A program made the translations under genes and the position numbers. This document shows positions 46,766 through 57,709 of a stretch of DNA of 64,000 nt, piece by piece. The notes beneath the pieces are model-generated. The model was given only the letters and a program-made list of their open reading frames with translations, ran no database searches and was not told where the DNA came from. Position 1 is the first letter of the stretch; each line of letters opens with the position of its first letter. This DNA is from Triglochin maritima. Its lineage: Eukaryota; Streptophyta; Magnoliopsida; Alismatales; Juncaginaceae. The stretch covers positions 6,695,001 through 6,759,000 of the forward strand of contig OY821771.1 in the NCBI GenBank assembly GCA_963682175.1, read 5' to 3'.

Positions 46766-47956
46766 AATTTTGTAGTTGTATGTAATAATATAAATACAAA
46801 AGACATAATTGTATTATATTTGTATCTATAAACGAGTTGAATCGGGTTACATATGTTAAACACAAACCCAATCCATTTAATTACTAAGTTAATTGTGTCT
46901 AAGTAGTTATGACACAAAATCATCTATGTCAAATCCAAACTTTAACAATTACTCTCAAAACTCTATCCCGTGTGTCGTACAACTCAAACTAAAATTTGAT
47001 TTTGGTATAGACACGATTCCCAAGTCCAAATTGCTTTCGTCCTACTTTTAGAGTCAAGGTTGAGCTGGGTTATGGATTTTTAGTCGAGCAAAAAAAAAAA
47101 AAAAAGACTTCTTGCACTCCTAACTAATTATTATTTAAACTGAGAGATGCAAGATAAATTGATAATGTGATGTCTACTCAAATATTATAAAAAAACACTT
47201 GTTAGGGTGGTGGTTACGACACTACCTGAGCCCATGTTCTTCTGGGCCTAAACTTAGGCCCATTCTAACTGGACAAACCAGTTTGGAGCCTTATGGTGCA
47301 ATTTTTAGTAATATTTTTACTAAAAAAACGAAATTAATATCCCCAAAAACATTATTTCTAGAAATATTATTACCATATGCATACGAGTTCAGTTGGTATT
47401 CACTTTAATCATGGTTATTTTTATTTATTTATTTATGTTTTTTTGGTAATTTATCAAGTTAGTCGTGGAGTAGATTTGTCCAATCAACCAGTCAAATAGT
47501 AAGTTTAATACGCGATTGAAATATTTCTGGACGATACAAGTAAATATCTCAACAAACAATGACTAATTTGCTTTTCATCCCAATCGTATTGGTTTCACTT
47601 TTGGAAAAGCAAAGTGACAAAATATAAATATTTTTCAATAAGAGGATATAATCAAGAGTTTATTTCAAACCGAAAGTACTTAAGATATTTTGAAATATTA
47701 GAAGCTGGTGGTGATATTTTCAAAATATTTGGACGGTTCTAGAAACTTTTCAGTTTCTAAACCAAGAATGGGTAATAATTAGAAATAGTTTACTTGCTTG
47801 GTCGGAATTTGAATCCATTACAGATAACTTATATCATAGAATCAACCAAGCAAGTTATAAACTCTCTAATACTGAGAAAAATACAATCGATAGCGAATTG
47901 GATCTTTCTCGGCATCGTCCGTTAGAAATCCAGAAAGAGCAGCTTCAGTAGAGGAC
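46766..47956. other. Intergenic DNA without recognised features
   Basis: AT-rich. The 69-codon frame at 47199 has no motif. Nothing else can be supported. Confidence 0.4.
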
Positions 47957-48576
47957 CGGCTCCGATTGGATTTGTCTCGGTATCGCCACTTAACTCGCTT
48001 AGATGGGTTACTGACGACATCTCAAATGGTGTTGAATATCGTGCCGAATTCATACACGGTAGAGCGGATGATGGTGACATGCCTCATGAGGTACAATCTA
48101 TAAATTTAGCAGTACATAATCACGATACTACGTCGGTTATTTTATCATATACAATTTTATGGTACTAAACCCGGCCTACATACAAATGTGTTCATGTTTG
48201 TTTTTCAACACTTTGATTTGATATATAGGACATGATAGCCATCGGTTATCGTATCGGATCGGATCGGAGAATATTGGCTTGACCGAACGAGAAGTATCGG
48301 AGAGCCTCGAGACTCATATTTACCAACTTCCTACAAACATAGACGACCAATATTGCAGCATATGTTTGATATACATCGTATTATCACATTATATAATTTT
48401 TGTATGTTCGAATTAAATCTTTGATAATAGAAATATGTTTTAATTATTTATTACATTTTGTTTTTGAAGGTCGAGTACGACGTTGGAGATGCAAACATAT
48501 GTTTCACGTCGATTGCATCACAAAGTGGCTTCGGATACGGAATGTTGGTCAGTTGGTGAGGTTGAAGTTTCTTTAG
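47957..48576 (+). pseudogene. RING-H2 E3 ligase pseudogene (RHG1A-like)
   Basis: Three exon-like blocks resemble the C-terminus of plant RING-H2 ubiquitin ligases. Block 1 (to 48090) ends ADDGDMPHE before GTAC. Block 2 starts near 48229 after an AG and reads DMIAIGYRIG, then, after a frameshift, ENIGLTEREVSESLE and DDQYCSICL. Block 3 (about 48466-48576) reads RWRCKHMFHVDCITKWLRIRNV and then a stop at 48574. The frameshift in block 2 is explained by a 5-bp tandem duplication (ATCGG repeats at about 48257-48271). The splice donor after block 2 is not GT, and the last zinc-binding CPxC pair of the RING is gone. The gene is therefore judged dead. The upstream coding part is not recognisable. Confidence 0.6.
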
Positions 48577-49413
48577 AGGGCCTTTTTAGTTTCCTTTGCA
48601 AAAATAGCTTTGTTGTTATTACACAACTTTATAGCGTATTATGTGCACAAAAATAAGTACTACCAAAGGAAATTTTGCATTCGACTTGATAAACCCAATT
48701 ATGGATTTTTTTAGTTTAATTCTTTTCTTTTAATATTCTTTATTTTGTCAATCTTTGTGAATTCTAGATCTAACCATTGGAAAGTATTTACGTTAAAATA
48801 TTTTGACATAACAAAAGCTCAAGTTTATTATAGTTTATAATAGGCTGCTTTTTTGAAAATATAAAAAAACCATGAATTATTTGGTAATCCACTTCAAAAC
48901 ACGTTATTGAGAAATATACATACCCTTTCTTGAGTTTAATATCTGAGCCCGAACTTAAAATGCAAGAAAAATCTATAAAAATAATTAAGTTAATCGCATA
49001 ATATTCTAGATAACAAGGGTTAATGGGTTATGTTACAAAGTCTTCATAAATTATCCCAGGAAAAGACAATAGTATTTGGTCAAATAGAAGTGCCTAAATG
49101 AATTTCTAAGGCTAATAAATATCATCTAAAAAACTTCTTAGACCACCGTAACGGGGTTGTGGGTCATTGACCTAGTTGTTGTTTTTTTTTTGTATTTTTT
49201 GTTTATTTTTTTAGTGGATATAATTGGGTTTGAATGACTTGGTGTATTATTTTTTAAATAGTTGGGTATTTATTAAGATTTATTTAAAATAACTGAAATA
49301 ACTTAAAAACAATTCTGAGGTTTGGATGGATTAAAAATAGAAAGACAACCCTTAAATTTAAATTAAAGTACATTATAATGCTTAAGCAAAATTAAATTAC
49401 ATTAGCACGCCTA
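48577..49413. other. Intergenic DNA without recognised features
   Basis: AT-rich sequence. No gene, RNA or bounded repeat seen. Confidence 0.4.
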
Positions 49414-49625
49414 TTAATTCAACTCCTTACGGATATTCAACTCCTGATGCTTTAAATCCATACGGCCATTCTCGTCTCTTTGTCTTTGGTACTCCAACTT
49501 TCGTTCTTTATACGCAAGACGAGCAGCCAGATCCCTAGCCTCCACTTCAGGGTCCTCTGCTACCGCTTTACCTTTCTTTTTGCTTTTTTATACCCGTAGG
49601 ACGGGGTTGAGGAGGCGGCATAAAT
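49414..49625 (-). pseudogene. PIF/Harbinger accessory-protein remnant
   Basis: The minus frame reads RPTGIKKQK, and after a one-base shift continues GKAVAEDPEVEARDLAARLA and KERKLEYQRQRDENGRMDLK to a stop at 49414. This is the typical end of Harbinger ORF1 proteins. The frameshift makes it a pseudogene. Confidence 0.7.
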
Positions 49626-49739
49626 TCAGGGTTTGTCGGAGAAAAAGTAAGAGACGACCTTTCGTATCTTTCCTCTTCAGATGACTCTGTACGACTCCGT
49701 TTATTGGAGGACCAGAGTAATGTCCGGTTGGAGTACCTT

Positions 49740-50029
49740 CCCCTCCCAAGTGACTTGGAGGGTTCTAAGTGGGTATTACAAAAATTAATTGATAGTGGAG
49801 GACGAACGAGGCTCGTATTCCATTATTTATGAATTATGATACAATAGAGTTTGAGCAGGACCTCCCGTCCTACTTAAGCGGCACATCAACTCCGGGTTCG
49901 AATCGGTTCTTCATCGGTCGTATTGTGGACATTAATACGTACATTAACAATAGAGAGTGCATTCATCAAAAAAGCACACATATCTCCCTCAGATCCGACT
50001 TGATCGACCACATATGGCAACCACTCTGA
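49740..50029 (+). pseudogene. PIF/Harbinger nuclease C-terminal remnant
   Basis: The plus frame contains RIVDINTYINNRECIHQKST and HISLRSDLIDHIWQPL before the stop. The ending THxxLRxDLIxHIW is conserved in plant Harbinger nucleases. It is convergent with the ORF1 remnant on its left, like the pair at 41.5-42.3 kb. The catalytic domain is missing and no TIRs were found. Confidence 0.75.
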
Positions 50030-50217
50030 CGAAGCGAAAATTAATTGTGTTTTTATTAGCATGCATTTTCATTTTAATGATATATACGTAATGTAATATT
50101 TTGTTGTATTTTGCTACGTATAATCGTTTAAATAAATTTGTATTTTTCTTTATTAATAATAATAATTATTATTTGCTAATTAATATATATATATATATAT
50201 ATATTTGGTTTGGATTA

Positions 50218-50460
50218 TTAATGTTTTTGGTAAATATAATTAATTTTGGAATATATTAAAAGTTGGTGGAAATAAAAGATGATGTGCATGAGTGAGATTG
50301 GTTGTGGTGGGTTGTGGTTAAGATGTGAGTAGTGTTGGAAAGAGAAGAAAGCGAGTTGGAGAGATAGAAAGTTGGTGTGGATGAGAAAGAAGTTGATGTG
50401 GAAGAGAAAAAGAAAGTTAATGATCGGGTTGACCCTGGTCATGATTACAGATGATTTTAA
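50218..50460 (-). repeat. Dispersed MITE-like repeat, copy 2
   Basis: Inverted relative of 14111-14310. Read on the minus strand it has TCATTAACTTTC, CATCCACACCAACTTTCTATC, CCAACTCGCTTTCTTCTCTT and CTTAACCACAA in the same order as copy 1. Borders are uncertain. Confidence 0.4.
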
Positions 50461-50739
50461 ACACCTTCTCGCCGTGGCCCAGCCAGGATACGTACGGGAA
50501 CAAAAAATGTAGGGAGCAGGATATGAACATTAATTTTAAAGACCATCGGTCACCTAGTGAACATTATTAATGTTGGAAGGTATTTAAGAATTCTAATTAC
50601 TAAAAGTTATTGTGTTTTTTTTTTCAAAAAAGAACTAGCATGTAACTGGGAAACTATTTCATTTACACATAAAACGCCGCCCTTTAAGAATCGGTAAGAA
50701 ATAGTTTACTCCGTATTAATCTAATTAAATACGTACGTG

Positions 50740-50740
<1 letters not shown>

Positions 50741-50798
<58 letters not shown>
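50741..50798. repeat. (TA)n tract, left of the MITE
   Basis: About 58 bp of alternating T and A directly abutting the element at 50799. Confidence 0.95.
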
Positions 50799-50800
<2 letters not shown>

Positions 50801-50998
50801 AATTCTCATGTGAGCCCAGGACTTAATCAAACTAAATTAAGCCCCCACAATATCCACCACTCATTTCAAAATGTAAGGTAGATTAAGAAAAAACGGTTAT
50901 GCTAATGAATTGTGAGATTAACTGTAAATAAGATCCAATGGTGAGATTGTAGGGGGCTTAAATTAAATTTGATGAGCCCTGGGCTCACTAGAGCTTGA

Positions 50999-51000
<2 letters not shown>
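50799..51000. mobile_element. MITE inserted in a TA microsatellite (Micron-like)
   Basis: A 202-bp segment sits exactly between two pure (TA)n tracts. Its ends are imperfect inverted repeats: the left has TGTGAGCCCAGGACTTAAT and AAATTAAGCCCCCACAAT. The right, read inward, has AGTGAGCCCAGGGCTCATC and AATTTAAGCCCCCTACAAT. Plant MITEs that target TA microsatellites are known (the rice Micron type). This copy fits that habit. Confidence 0.8.

Positions 51001-51069
<69 letters not shown>
51001..51069. repeat. (TA)n tract, right of the MITE
   Basis: About 69 bp of alternating A and T that continue the tract on the other side of the MITE. Confidence 0.95.
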
Positions 51070-51070
<1 letters not shown>

Positions 51071-51118
51071 CAATGACATTAATGTTTAATTCTTTCATTT
51101 CTCAACATTAATTGTCTC

Positions 51119-51415
51119 TTGATTCTACGAAACAAGTTGGTGCTAATGAATTCGAATTTGAACCGCACAAGATCTCAGCTCCTTCCTGATGAAGCTCCTA
51201 ATAATACTATTAATCCTACGACAAACACGACGATGGATAGCGAATCCGACTATACGAGATTACTCAGAATATCAGAAACTGCAAGTTTAGAAGACGAGGA
51301 TTTTGCCTCATTACTGGTCAGATATCTCTCGATGCCTAACTCTTTGTTATGGCCCCAGTTTAGCAACGACTCCTCCACGTATGCTAACTTGAATATATGG
51401 CCTCAGTCTGGATAA
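51119..51415 (+). other. Unassigned open frame before the MULE transposase
   Basis: 98 codons, including MDSESDYTRLLRISETASLE and DEDFASLLVRYLSMPNS. It is not recognised. It could be a first exon of the transposase gene, since a splice-acceptor-like TTTTTTCAG precedes the next coding block at about 51600. It is absent from copy 1, which weakens that idea. Confidence 0.3.
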
Positions 51416-51599
51416 GCCGCCTCCACATAGGTGGAGGCGGTTTAGTCAGCCGCCTCCACCTATGTGCAGGCGTCTTAGATTGACGTCTCCACGAAAGTGA
51501 AGGCGTCTCGGTAACACGTTTTCACGTATCTGGAGGTGTGTTAGGCAGACACTCCTTTTTTAATTTTTCTTTAATTTTCTGTTAAATTCAATTTTTTCA

Positions 51600-54218
51600 G
51601 GTTCTGTTGCAAGATTTCGGTGGTGATAGAGTAGATTACAGTGAGTTTTTTGACAGTTAAGAAATATTTACAACAATCGAGGAAGCTTGTAAATGGGCGA
51701 AACAAGTTGCAATAGGAACCATATTTTTTTTGGTTATATCATCATACAAACCAAAAGCAGATAACTGGATGGATTGTTACCTGAGATGTGATCGCAAACG
51801 TGAGATATGTTCTCGTGATACGAGTATTGCACTGCGAAAGAATACGAAAAGAAAAGGTTGTGGTTGTCGGTTTTTGGTAAAAGTGGTGGAGTGACGGGAT
51901 CATGATGGATGTGTCATTGTTTCTAGTAGCATATATGGGCAGCACAACCACCCACTTGCAGTTTATTCAGAGGGTCACCGACAGGTCAGCGGACTTAGTG
52001 CTGGGGCAAAGCAAATTGTTCGTGATATGACAGAGGCACAAGCAAGACCCCGTAACATTTTGTTGGTGGTAAAGAAGAAATTCCCGGACGATAATCCGAA
52101 TCAAAGACACATTTATAACTTCAGAGAGTACATGAGGAGGACGAAATCTGAAGACAGGAATCCCACGCATCAGTTTCTCAGGGAGGCAGTGCATCATAAG
52201 TATTTGCATTGGATTGTGGCAGATGAAGAAACTAATGTCTTGACTCACGCATTTTTGGCACATCCGACTTCAGTTCAGTTGTTGTGTACATACTCATTCG
52301 TAATCTGTATGGATTCGACTTATAAGACGAACAAGTACAATATGTCTTTGTTTGAGATGGTTGGGGTTACTCCAACAAACATGAATTTCCTCGTCGGATA
52401 TGCGATTTTGCAAGATGAGACCGAGTCTAGTTACCGGTGGGTGTTGGAGAGGTTGCGAGATCTGTTATTGGATATTGTTAGCCCGACTGCAATAATTACG
52501 GACCAGGAGATGGGTCTGATGCGACCAGTGACAGAGTTTTTTCCTGAGTCTGCTCATTTACTATGCACCTGACATATCAACAAAGACGTGTACAACTACG
52601 CATACCACGTATTCGGCAAGGACAAGCAGTCTGCGGAGAGTTTTAGGCGTGGAAGGTGGAGGAGAGTCATGCTTTCTGATTCACAGACTGATTGTGATAG
52701 AGCAGTTCGTAATCTGAAAGATTCTTACAAGTCCTGGCCAGTGCTGACAGAGTATGTGGAAGACACGTGGTTGGTGCATAAGGAAAAAATTGTGTTGAAT
52801 TGGACGAATCAAGTTTTTTCATTTCGGAAACACTACGAACTGCAGGGTGGAAAGTGCACATTCGGCTCTGAAAGAGTGGATCACTACATCGACTGCCGCT
52901 CTCGACACTCTTTTCGACCGCGTGAACTCGGCTATTGAAATGCAGCTGACGAATATTCGGAACTTTCTTGAAGATTCGAGACGTCGAATTGTGACAAACT
53001 ACATAGGTCCTTTGTTTCAGCATATAAATGGCCGAGTTTCACATCACTGCTTGTCGTTATTGACTCAGGAGTTGAAGAGAATGCAGGACTTAAGTGATGA
53101 AATTGAATATCGTTGTGGGTGTGCTTTCCTGACAACACATGGGATTCCTTGTGCATGTACCATGTACGAGTGTTTGACGTCAGGTGATGGAATTTATTTA
53201 GAGCAGATTCATTCATTCTGGAAAACACTTGTTATCGGGGAAGGAGTCCAGATGTCAGAGTTTGTTGATTAGTCAGCACAAGACGTCGAGCATTTTCGGA
53301 AGCTAGTTGATGAGATTTCGGAGAGCGACCCTGCAGTAATTCGTAGTGCCTCTCGTATTTTATACGAACAGTTACATCCCGATCAGTCGAACTATGGAGA
53401 ACCTGCAGAAAATAGTAAGGTACGAGGTCGACCTAGGGGAAAGTCGACACGTCGGGACCCGAGTGCCTTCGAGTATGCTGAGCGAGGTCGTGGTCGGTCT
53501 TCTAATTTGTCTCGATCGTCCGTGAACACGGGCACATGATCTTCTGGTATGACGATATCTTTGTTGTTATTTAATATATATCAGTACTCTAGATGTGGTT
53601 GAATATATTATCTCCTAATTTTGTTGTTTTATTGAATTATTATTTACCTATCTTACAGTGTCCGGACGGATTGACGTGGACAACTTCCCATATAATGATA
53701 GACTGCCAAGAATCATTTTACAATTTCTGGAAAGGTGGAATGACGTACGTGCTGATGGCAACTGTGGATTTCGATGTGTTGCCGATGTCTTCCACGGTGG
53801 TCAAGAGAATTGGTCGTACGCCCGTCGTGCGATTTCTAATGAGATATGTGCACATCCTATTTATGAGAGTGTCTATTTCGGCAATGTGGGAGAGGCTCGT
53901 CGACGAATTGATTGGGGCGGGGGAGCTTGTGGCGAGGATCATTATATGGAGGTTTGTGTCGACTTGTTCCCGATTGCTAATTTTTACAACTGTGCGGTCA
54001 TGTATTTCTCAATGGGAATGGATGGTTCGTTGTTCCCGTGTCTTACTGTGCTACCTTGGGAGAGTCTGTCTGCCATGACGAGGCCTGTTAGAGAGTTGGT
54101 CATTGCTCATTTAGGGAGTTACAGACATTTTATTCGTTTGGAATTAGTTGATAATTTCCCAGTACCTCCTATAGCGACCTTATGGTATCAAATGCGATAT
54201 GAGAGTGTTGTTGGATGA
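51600..54218 (+). pseudogene. MULE transposase fused to an OTU domain (copy 2)
   Basis: Exon 1 (about 51600-53546) encodes the FAR1-like zinc region (GCGCRFL..., GQHNH-type) and the DDE domain with CMDSTYKTNKYNMSLFE, VGYAILQDETESSYRWVLE and IITDQEMGL. After it come RVESAHSALKEWI-like sequence and a SWIM-type motif CGCAFLTTHGIPCAC. An intron, 53547-53658 (GT...AG), leads to exon 2, which encodes an OTU-type cysteine protease domain. Its catalytic loop is ADGNCGFRCVAD and its likely His is in SYRHFIRLEL. Breaks are a TAA near 51658, a TGA near 51893, a TGA at 52570-52572 at the same codon as in copy 1, a frameshift near 52850, a stop at 53270 and a TGA at about 53536. Plant MULE transposases with an OTU tail are a known type. 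Confidence 0.8.
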
Positions 54219-54563
54219 GAGGATCAGTACGAAAGTAGGATGGAGTATTGGAACCGGTTACGTAGTACATTTTGATTGTAATTTGTAATGTTTTTGTAAT
54301 GTATAATATATCGTGTATTTGTACTTATATCGTGTTGTTCTTTTATCGTATTTTAAATTTAAATATTATTTGAAGAAATTTAAAGAAATAAGTTGAAGAT
54401 ATTTTTGTGACAAATAAATTTTAAAAATACGATAGTCAAACAAATACATAGAAGATATGTTCGTAAGAAATAAATAATAAGAGTACACAAATAAGCATAA
54501 GCAAATACCAACAAATGTAGTAACAGTGCAACATATAACAAAACGAAAGTAAAAGCAAGACAA

Positions 54564-56413
54564 CTACAGCTCAGCATCTGAATCATGGTCTGAAATGCCC
54601 AACTGGTTGTTCCAATCCTCGATGAGGCGATCCCAATCTGTGCATGCAAGTCTCGTCTCCTCAGTCGGCATGATGTCTCTCTGTCGCAAGAACGGCTGCG
54701 TACACTGTATCGCCCTACTCATCCACTGTATGTAAAATAAAAATTAGCATACATTAATAATAATAACAAAATATACATTACAATTAAAAATAAAATTAGA
54801 TAAACTTACCGCATCAGCACATGTCCTATCCAGTGGTCTCTCTGGTCTCAGAATGATACCGCGTACGATAAGTGGATGTGAGCACCTAGTGAACCACTGC
54901 AAATAATCTGCAGCACAAGTGGAGGGGTCGCGGATACGACTCAGATCGTCCAGGTGTAGTCGTCCTACTCTCGGAAATGTCCTTCAAACCAATTCCGCGA
55001 ATGAAACGATGTGTCTGACGTCGTACGTCATCGCAGACCGTACTGCATGCTCGGGCGTCGGGATGTCAACCGGGATCACCTGAACGTAACCTAACTGACG
55101 TAACACGCGATCAGGTAAATAAGGCTTTGTGATATCCCTATAACGAATAACGCCAGCAAATGTAGTCCTCGACACAGCTACAACAGGCTCGGGACCATAC
55201 GGTAACAACTCCACCTAAACGTTTATAGGTTAATAATAATAAAGTTAAATTTAAATAAACGTGAAGGATATATACATTATATACCTGCGATGCAGTCATC
55301 TGATCTAGCAGTCTACGAATAGAAAGAAGTCGACTCTCGCTCTTATCCTCAGCCCGGACAGCCCACATACGCTAACGATGATGACCACGTTCAACAATCT
55401 TCCGCTCACGATGTGGGCGGAAAGCAGGAAAATACTCATATATCCAATCCTGCAGCAGTGTAAGACAACCCGTAATCTGACCAGAATCAGCACGACTAGA
55501 TATGCTCAGCTGGCGATACAGATATGTCAACGCCGCCGACCCCCATAAGTATTGACCAATGATATCTGGGTCCCTCGCCTCCAATAGGTCGCGTGGTCTG
55601 ACTCTGGAACCGCTCTTGTCGACAAACAAGACGCAACCTAGCACTAAGAAGAGGTAAGCAGTCATCTGCGTATCCCGCCCAAGACCCTCCAGGCTGACAC
55701 CCAGCAACTCAGATACATATAACTTCAGCTCAGATGTCGGCGCATGCGCACTCACCATAGGACCCTCAACGGGAATGTGCAGAATCTGAAAGACGCCATG
55801 CAACATGATCATCATCTCTCCGAACGACAAGTGGAAAGTGTTGGTGTCAGGTTGCCACTGCTCCACGAAAGCCGAAATCAACGGCATGTCGATGCAAGAA
55901 AACATGATGTACGGCAAGTGACCCAATACACTGTCAACCACGGTCGTCGCCGTATCCTCAGTCATCACTGAACGTCATGCCTGCAATGTCATACAGGCTC
56001 TGTGCCGATTATGACACTTCAAAACCTTCCGATCCTCGCCATCCCAGATGCGTCTGGCGATGTGGCCTTCGAAACTTGGAATGACACTGCCATCTATAGG
56101 ACCACCGGGTATAATATTTGTGACGATCGAAGACTCGTCCTCACCCCTCTTCTTCTTCTTCTGAGCTCGGGGTATCTGCAGTGCACGAACTCGAATCACC
56201 GGTCACAAACCGGCCACCTCGATCCTTCCCAATGACCCACTCAGCCGAAGGACCACAATGTCGCCTCCGTCCTCGACCGGACTGATGTACCGCCTCCTCC
56301 TGTGGCCCCAAGTCATATCGGGCCCCATCGTCAGTCTCGTCGTGACTCCTCACCTCATCTGAATCATCATCGTCGTCGAAAGAATCCTCAGGTGTCTGAC
56401 GACGACGTAACAT
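54564..56413 (-). pseudogene. Plant mobile domain (MAIN-like) gene in MULE copy 2
   Basis: The minus strand encodes an acidic N-terminus (MLRRRQTPEDSFDDDDDSDE, from the ATG at 56413) and the PMD entry motif GGPIDGSVIPSFEGHIARRI. The plant mobile domain proper follows: PLISAFVEQWQPDTNTFHL, FGEMMIMLHGVFQILHIPVE, and GQYLWGSAALTYLYRQLS. The C-terminal exons (about 55230-54980, 54960-54820, 54720-54564) end with DSDAEL and a TAG at 54564. Breaks are a frame change near 56190, a TGA at 55975 and a stop near 54984. PMD proteins such as Arabidopsis MAIN and MAIL1 act in the nucleus in silencing and genome maintenance, and related sequences ride on transposons. The frame at 55372-55968 is open for 198 codons. 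Confidence 0.8.
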
Positions 56414-57173
56414 ATCTCTCTCTCCTAACTGAAGCAGAAATACCACGTGTACGTGGATGACGAGGACCTGACTCGTCTACTATACTACGTAGCGCGCGTA
56501 AGGGAATTGATTTCCCTTTTCCTCCACGGTAACCCGATGACTATTAATTCAATTTTAAAAATAAAATTTTATTAATGGATTTACTAAAATAATTAAACTA
56601 ATCATTAACTTAATAATCGATTTATTTAGCAATTATCACAATTAATCAATAATCATTTGCTAAAATCGTACACAACTAATTACTAACATAATAATCAATT
56701 TATTTATTAATTACCACAATTTATAAATAATAAAGGATTTACTAAACTAATTTAACTCATTATTAACATAATATTCAATTTATTTTAAATTTATCACAAT
56801 TTATAATCAATTTAAATAAATTCAAAAAAATCAGGGTGTCTGCGTGAGACGCCTACCGAACGTGGGAGGCGTCTGCCGGAGACGCCTACCCTACGTGGTA
56901 TGTGTCTCCCGCGGACGCCCGACCCAAAAATGTGTTTTTTAAAAAAATTAATTAAAATAAATAAGGCAATTTACCAGATGTGAGTAGCTGGGGTGTCCGC
57001 TGGTTCTTTTCCTGACCTCCGAGACATTGTATTTGGTGAATAGAAGAGTGATATGAAGATGATGTTGTATTAAAAGAGTAAAATGAAGAGTTTATATAAG
57101 TAGAAAGAGTAGAGAGACAAAATTGTAATCTGTTGGGACGATTTAAGTAATTTTACGGCGACGAATAACAGTT

Positions 57174-57709
57174 CAGTTATTTTCTCGTGCCTTCGTATTG
57201 ATCATGGAATTTAAATTCTAAACTGTTCAAAGGTCCGAAATGCATAATCCTACAAAAATACAGAATACTAAAATACATAAATAAAATCAAACAAAATATC
57301 CCAAAACGAAGTTTCCCCGAAAGTGGCAGGTGGGAAAGTTACTAAGGATGTTTCATGCAGCCCTATCAAATCCATCGAGTTAATTGAAGACAACTGTTCC
57401 CAATTAATTCGACACCACATTCCTAGACTAGACATGGGATCATCGTGTGTGCAAATGCAAAATCTAGTCAATTGAATTGACACACCTGACCTGTCACCTG
57501 ACCACACCAGCTGCCAAACACAAAACAACAAAAACAGTGGACATCTGAACCAACCAAATACCTCTTGTCGGTCTCCAAACGAGGGAGGAGTAAACGTGTT
57601 ATCTGATTAGATTAGGGATGTAATTGGAACCATACAGAGTTTCTATAAAAATTACGTCCGGGCAAGAGGTATTGTCGGGTGCCCGGACCAGACCGGACCG
57701 AATTGTGGC
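57174..57709. other. Intergenic DNA between MULE 2 and the truncated LTR
   Basis: No coding frame or RNA seen. A small GC-rich patch near 57660-57705 may belong to the broken LTR end. Confidence 0.45.

Larger units (their letters stand above)
51119..57173. mobile_element. MULE copy 2, with OTU and plant mobile domain
   Basis: A large MULE is related along its length to copy 1 at 14747-17465. The right TIR ends GACGAATAACAGTT at 57173 and matches both TIRs of copy 1. The left TIR is not found: the sequence shared with copy 1 begins only near 51415, and the DNA before it is unrelated, so the left border given is approximate. It contains a transposase-OTU gene (+, 51600-54218) and a plant-mobile-domain gene (-, 54564-56413) arranged tail to tail. 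Both are broken. GC-rich subterminal inverted blocks (51415-51540 and 56820-56930) are also present in copy 1. Confidence 0.85.

Noticed and set aside
53593..54078. 161-codon frame over the OTU region
   Set aside because: An out-of-frame shadow of the OTU-coding exon, whose DGNCGF motif is in the neighbouring frame.
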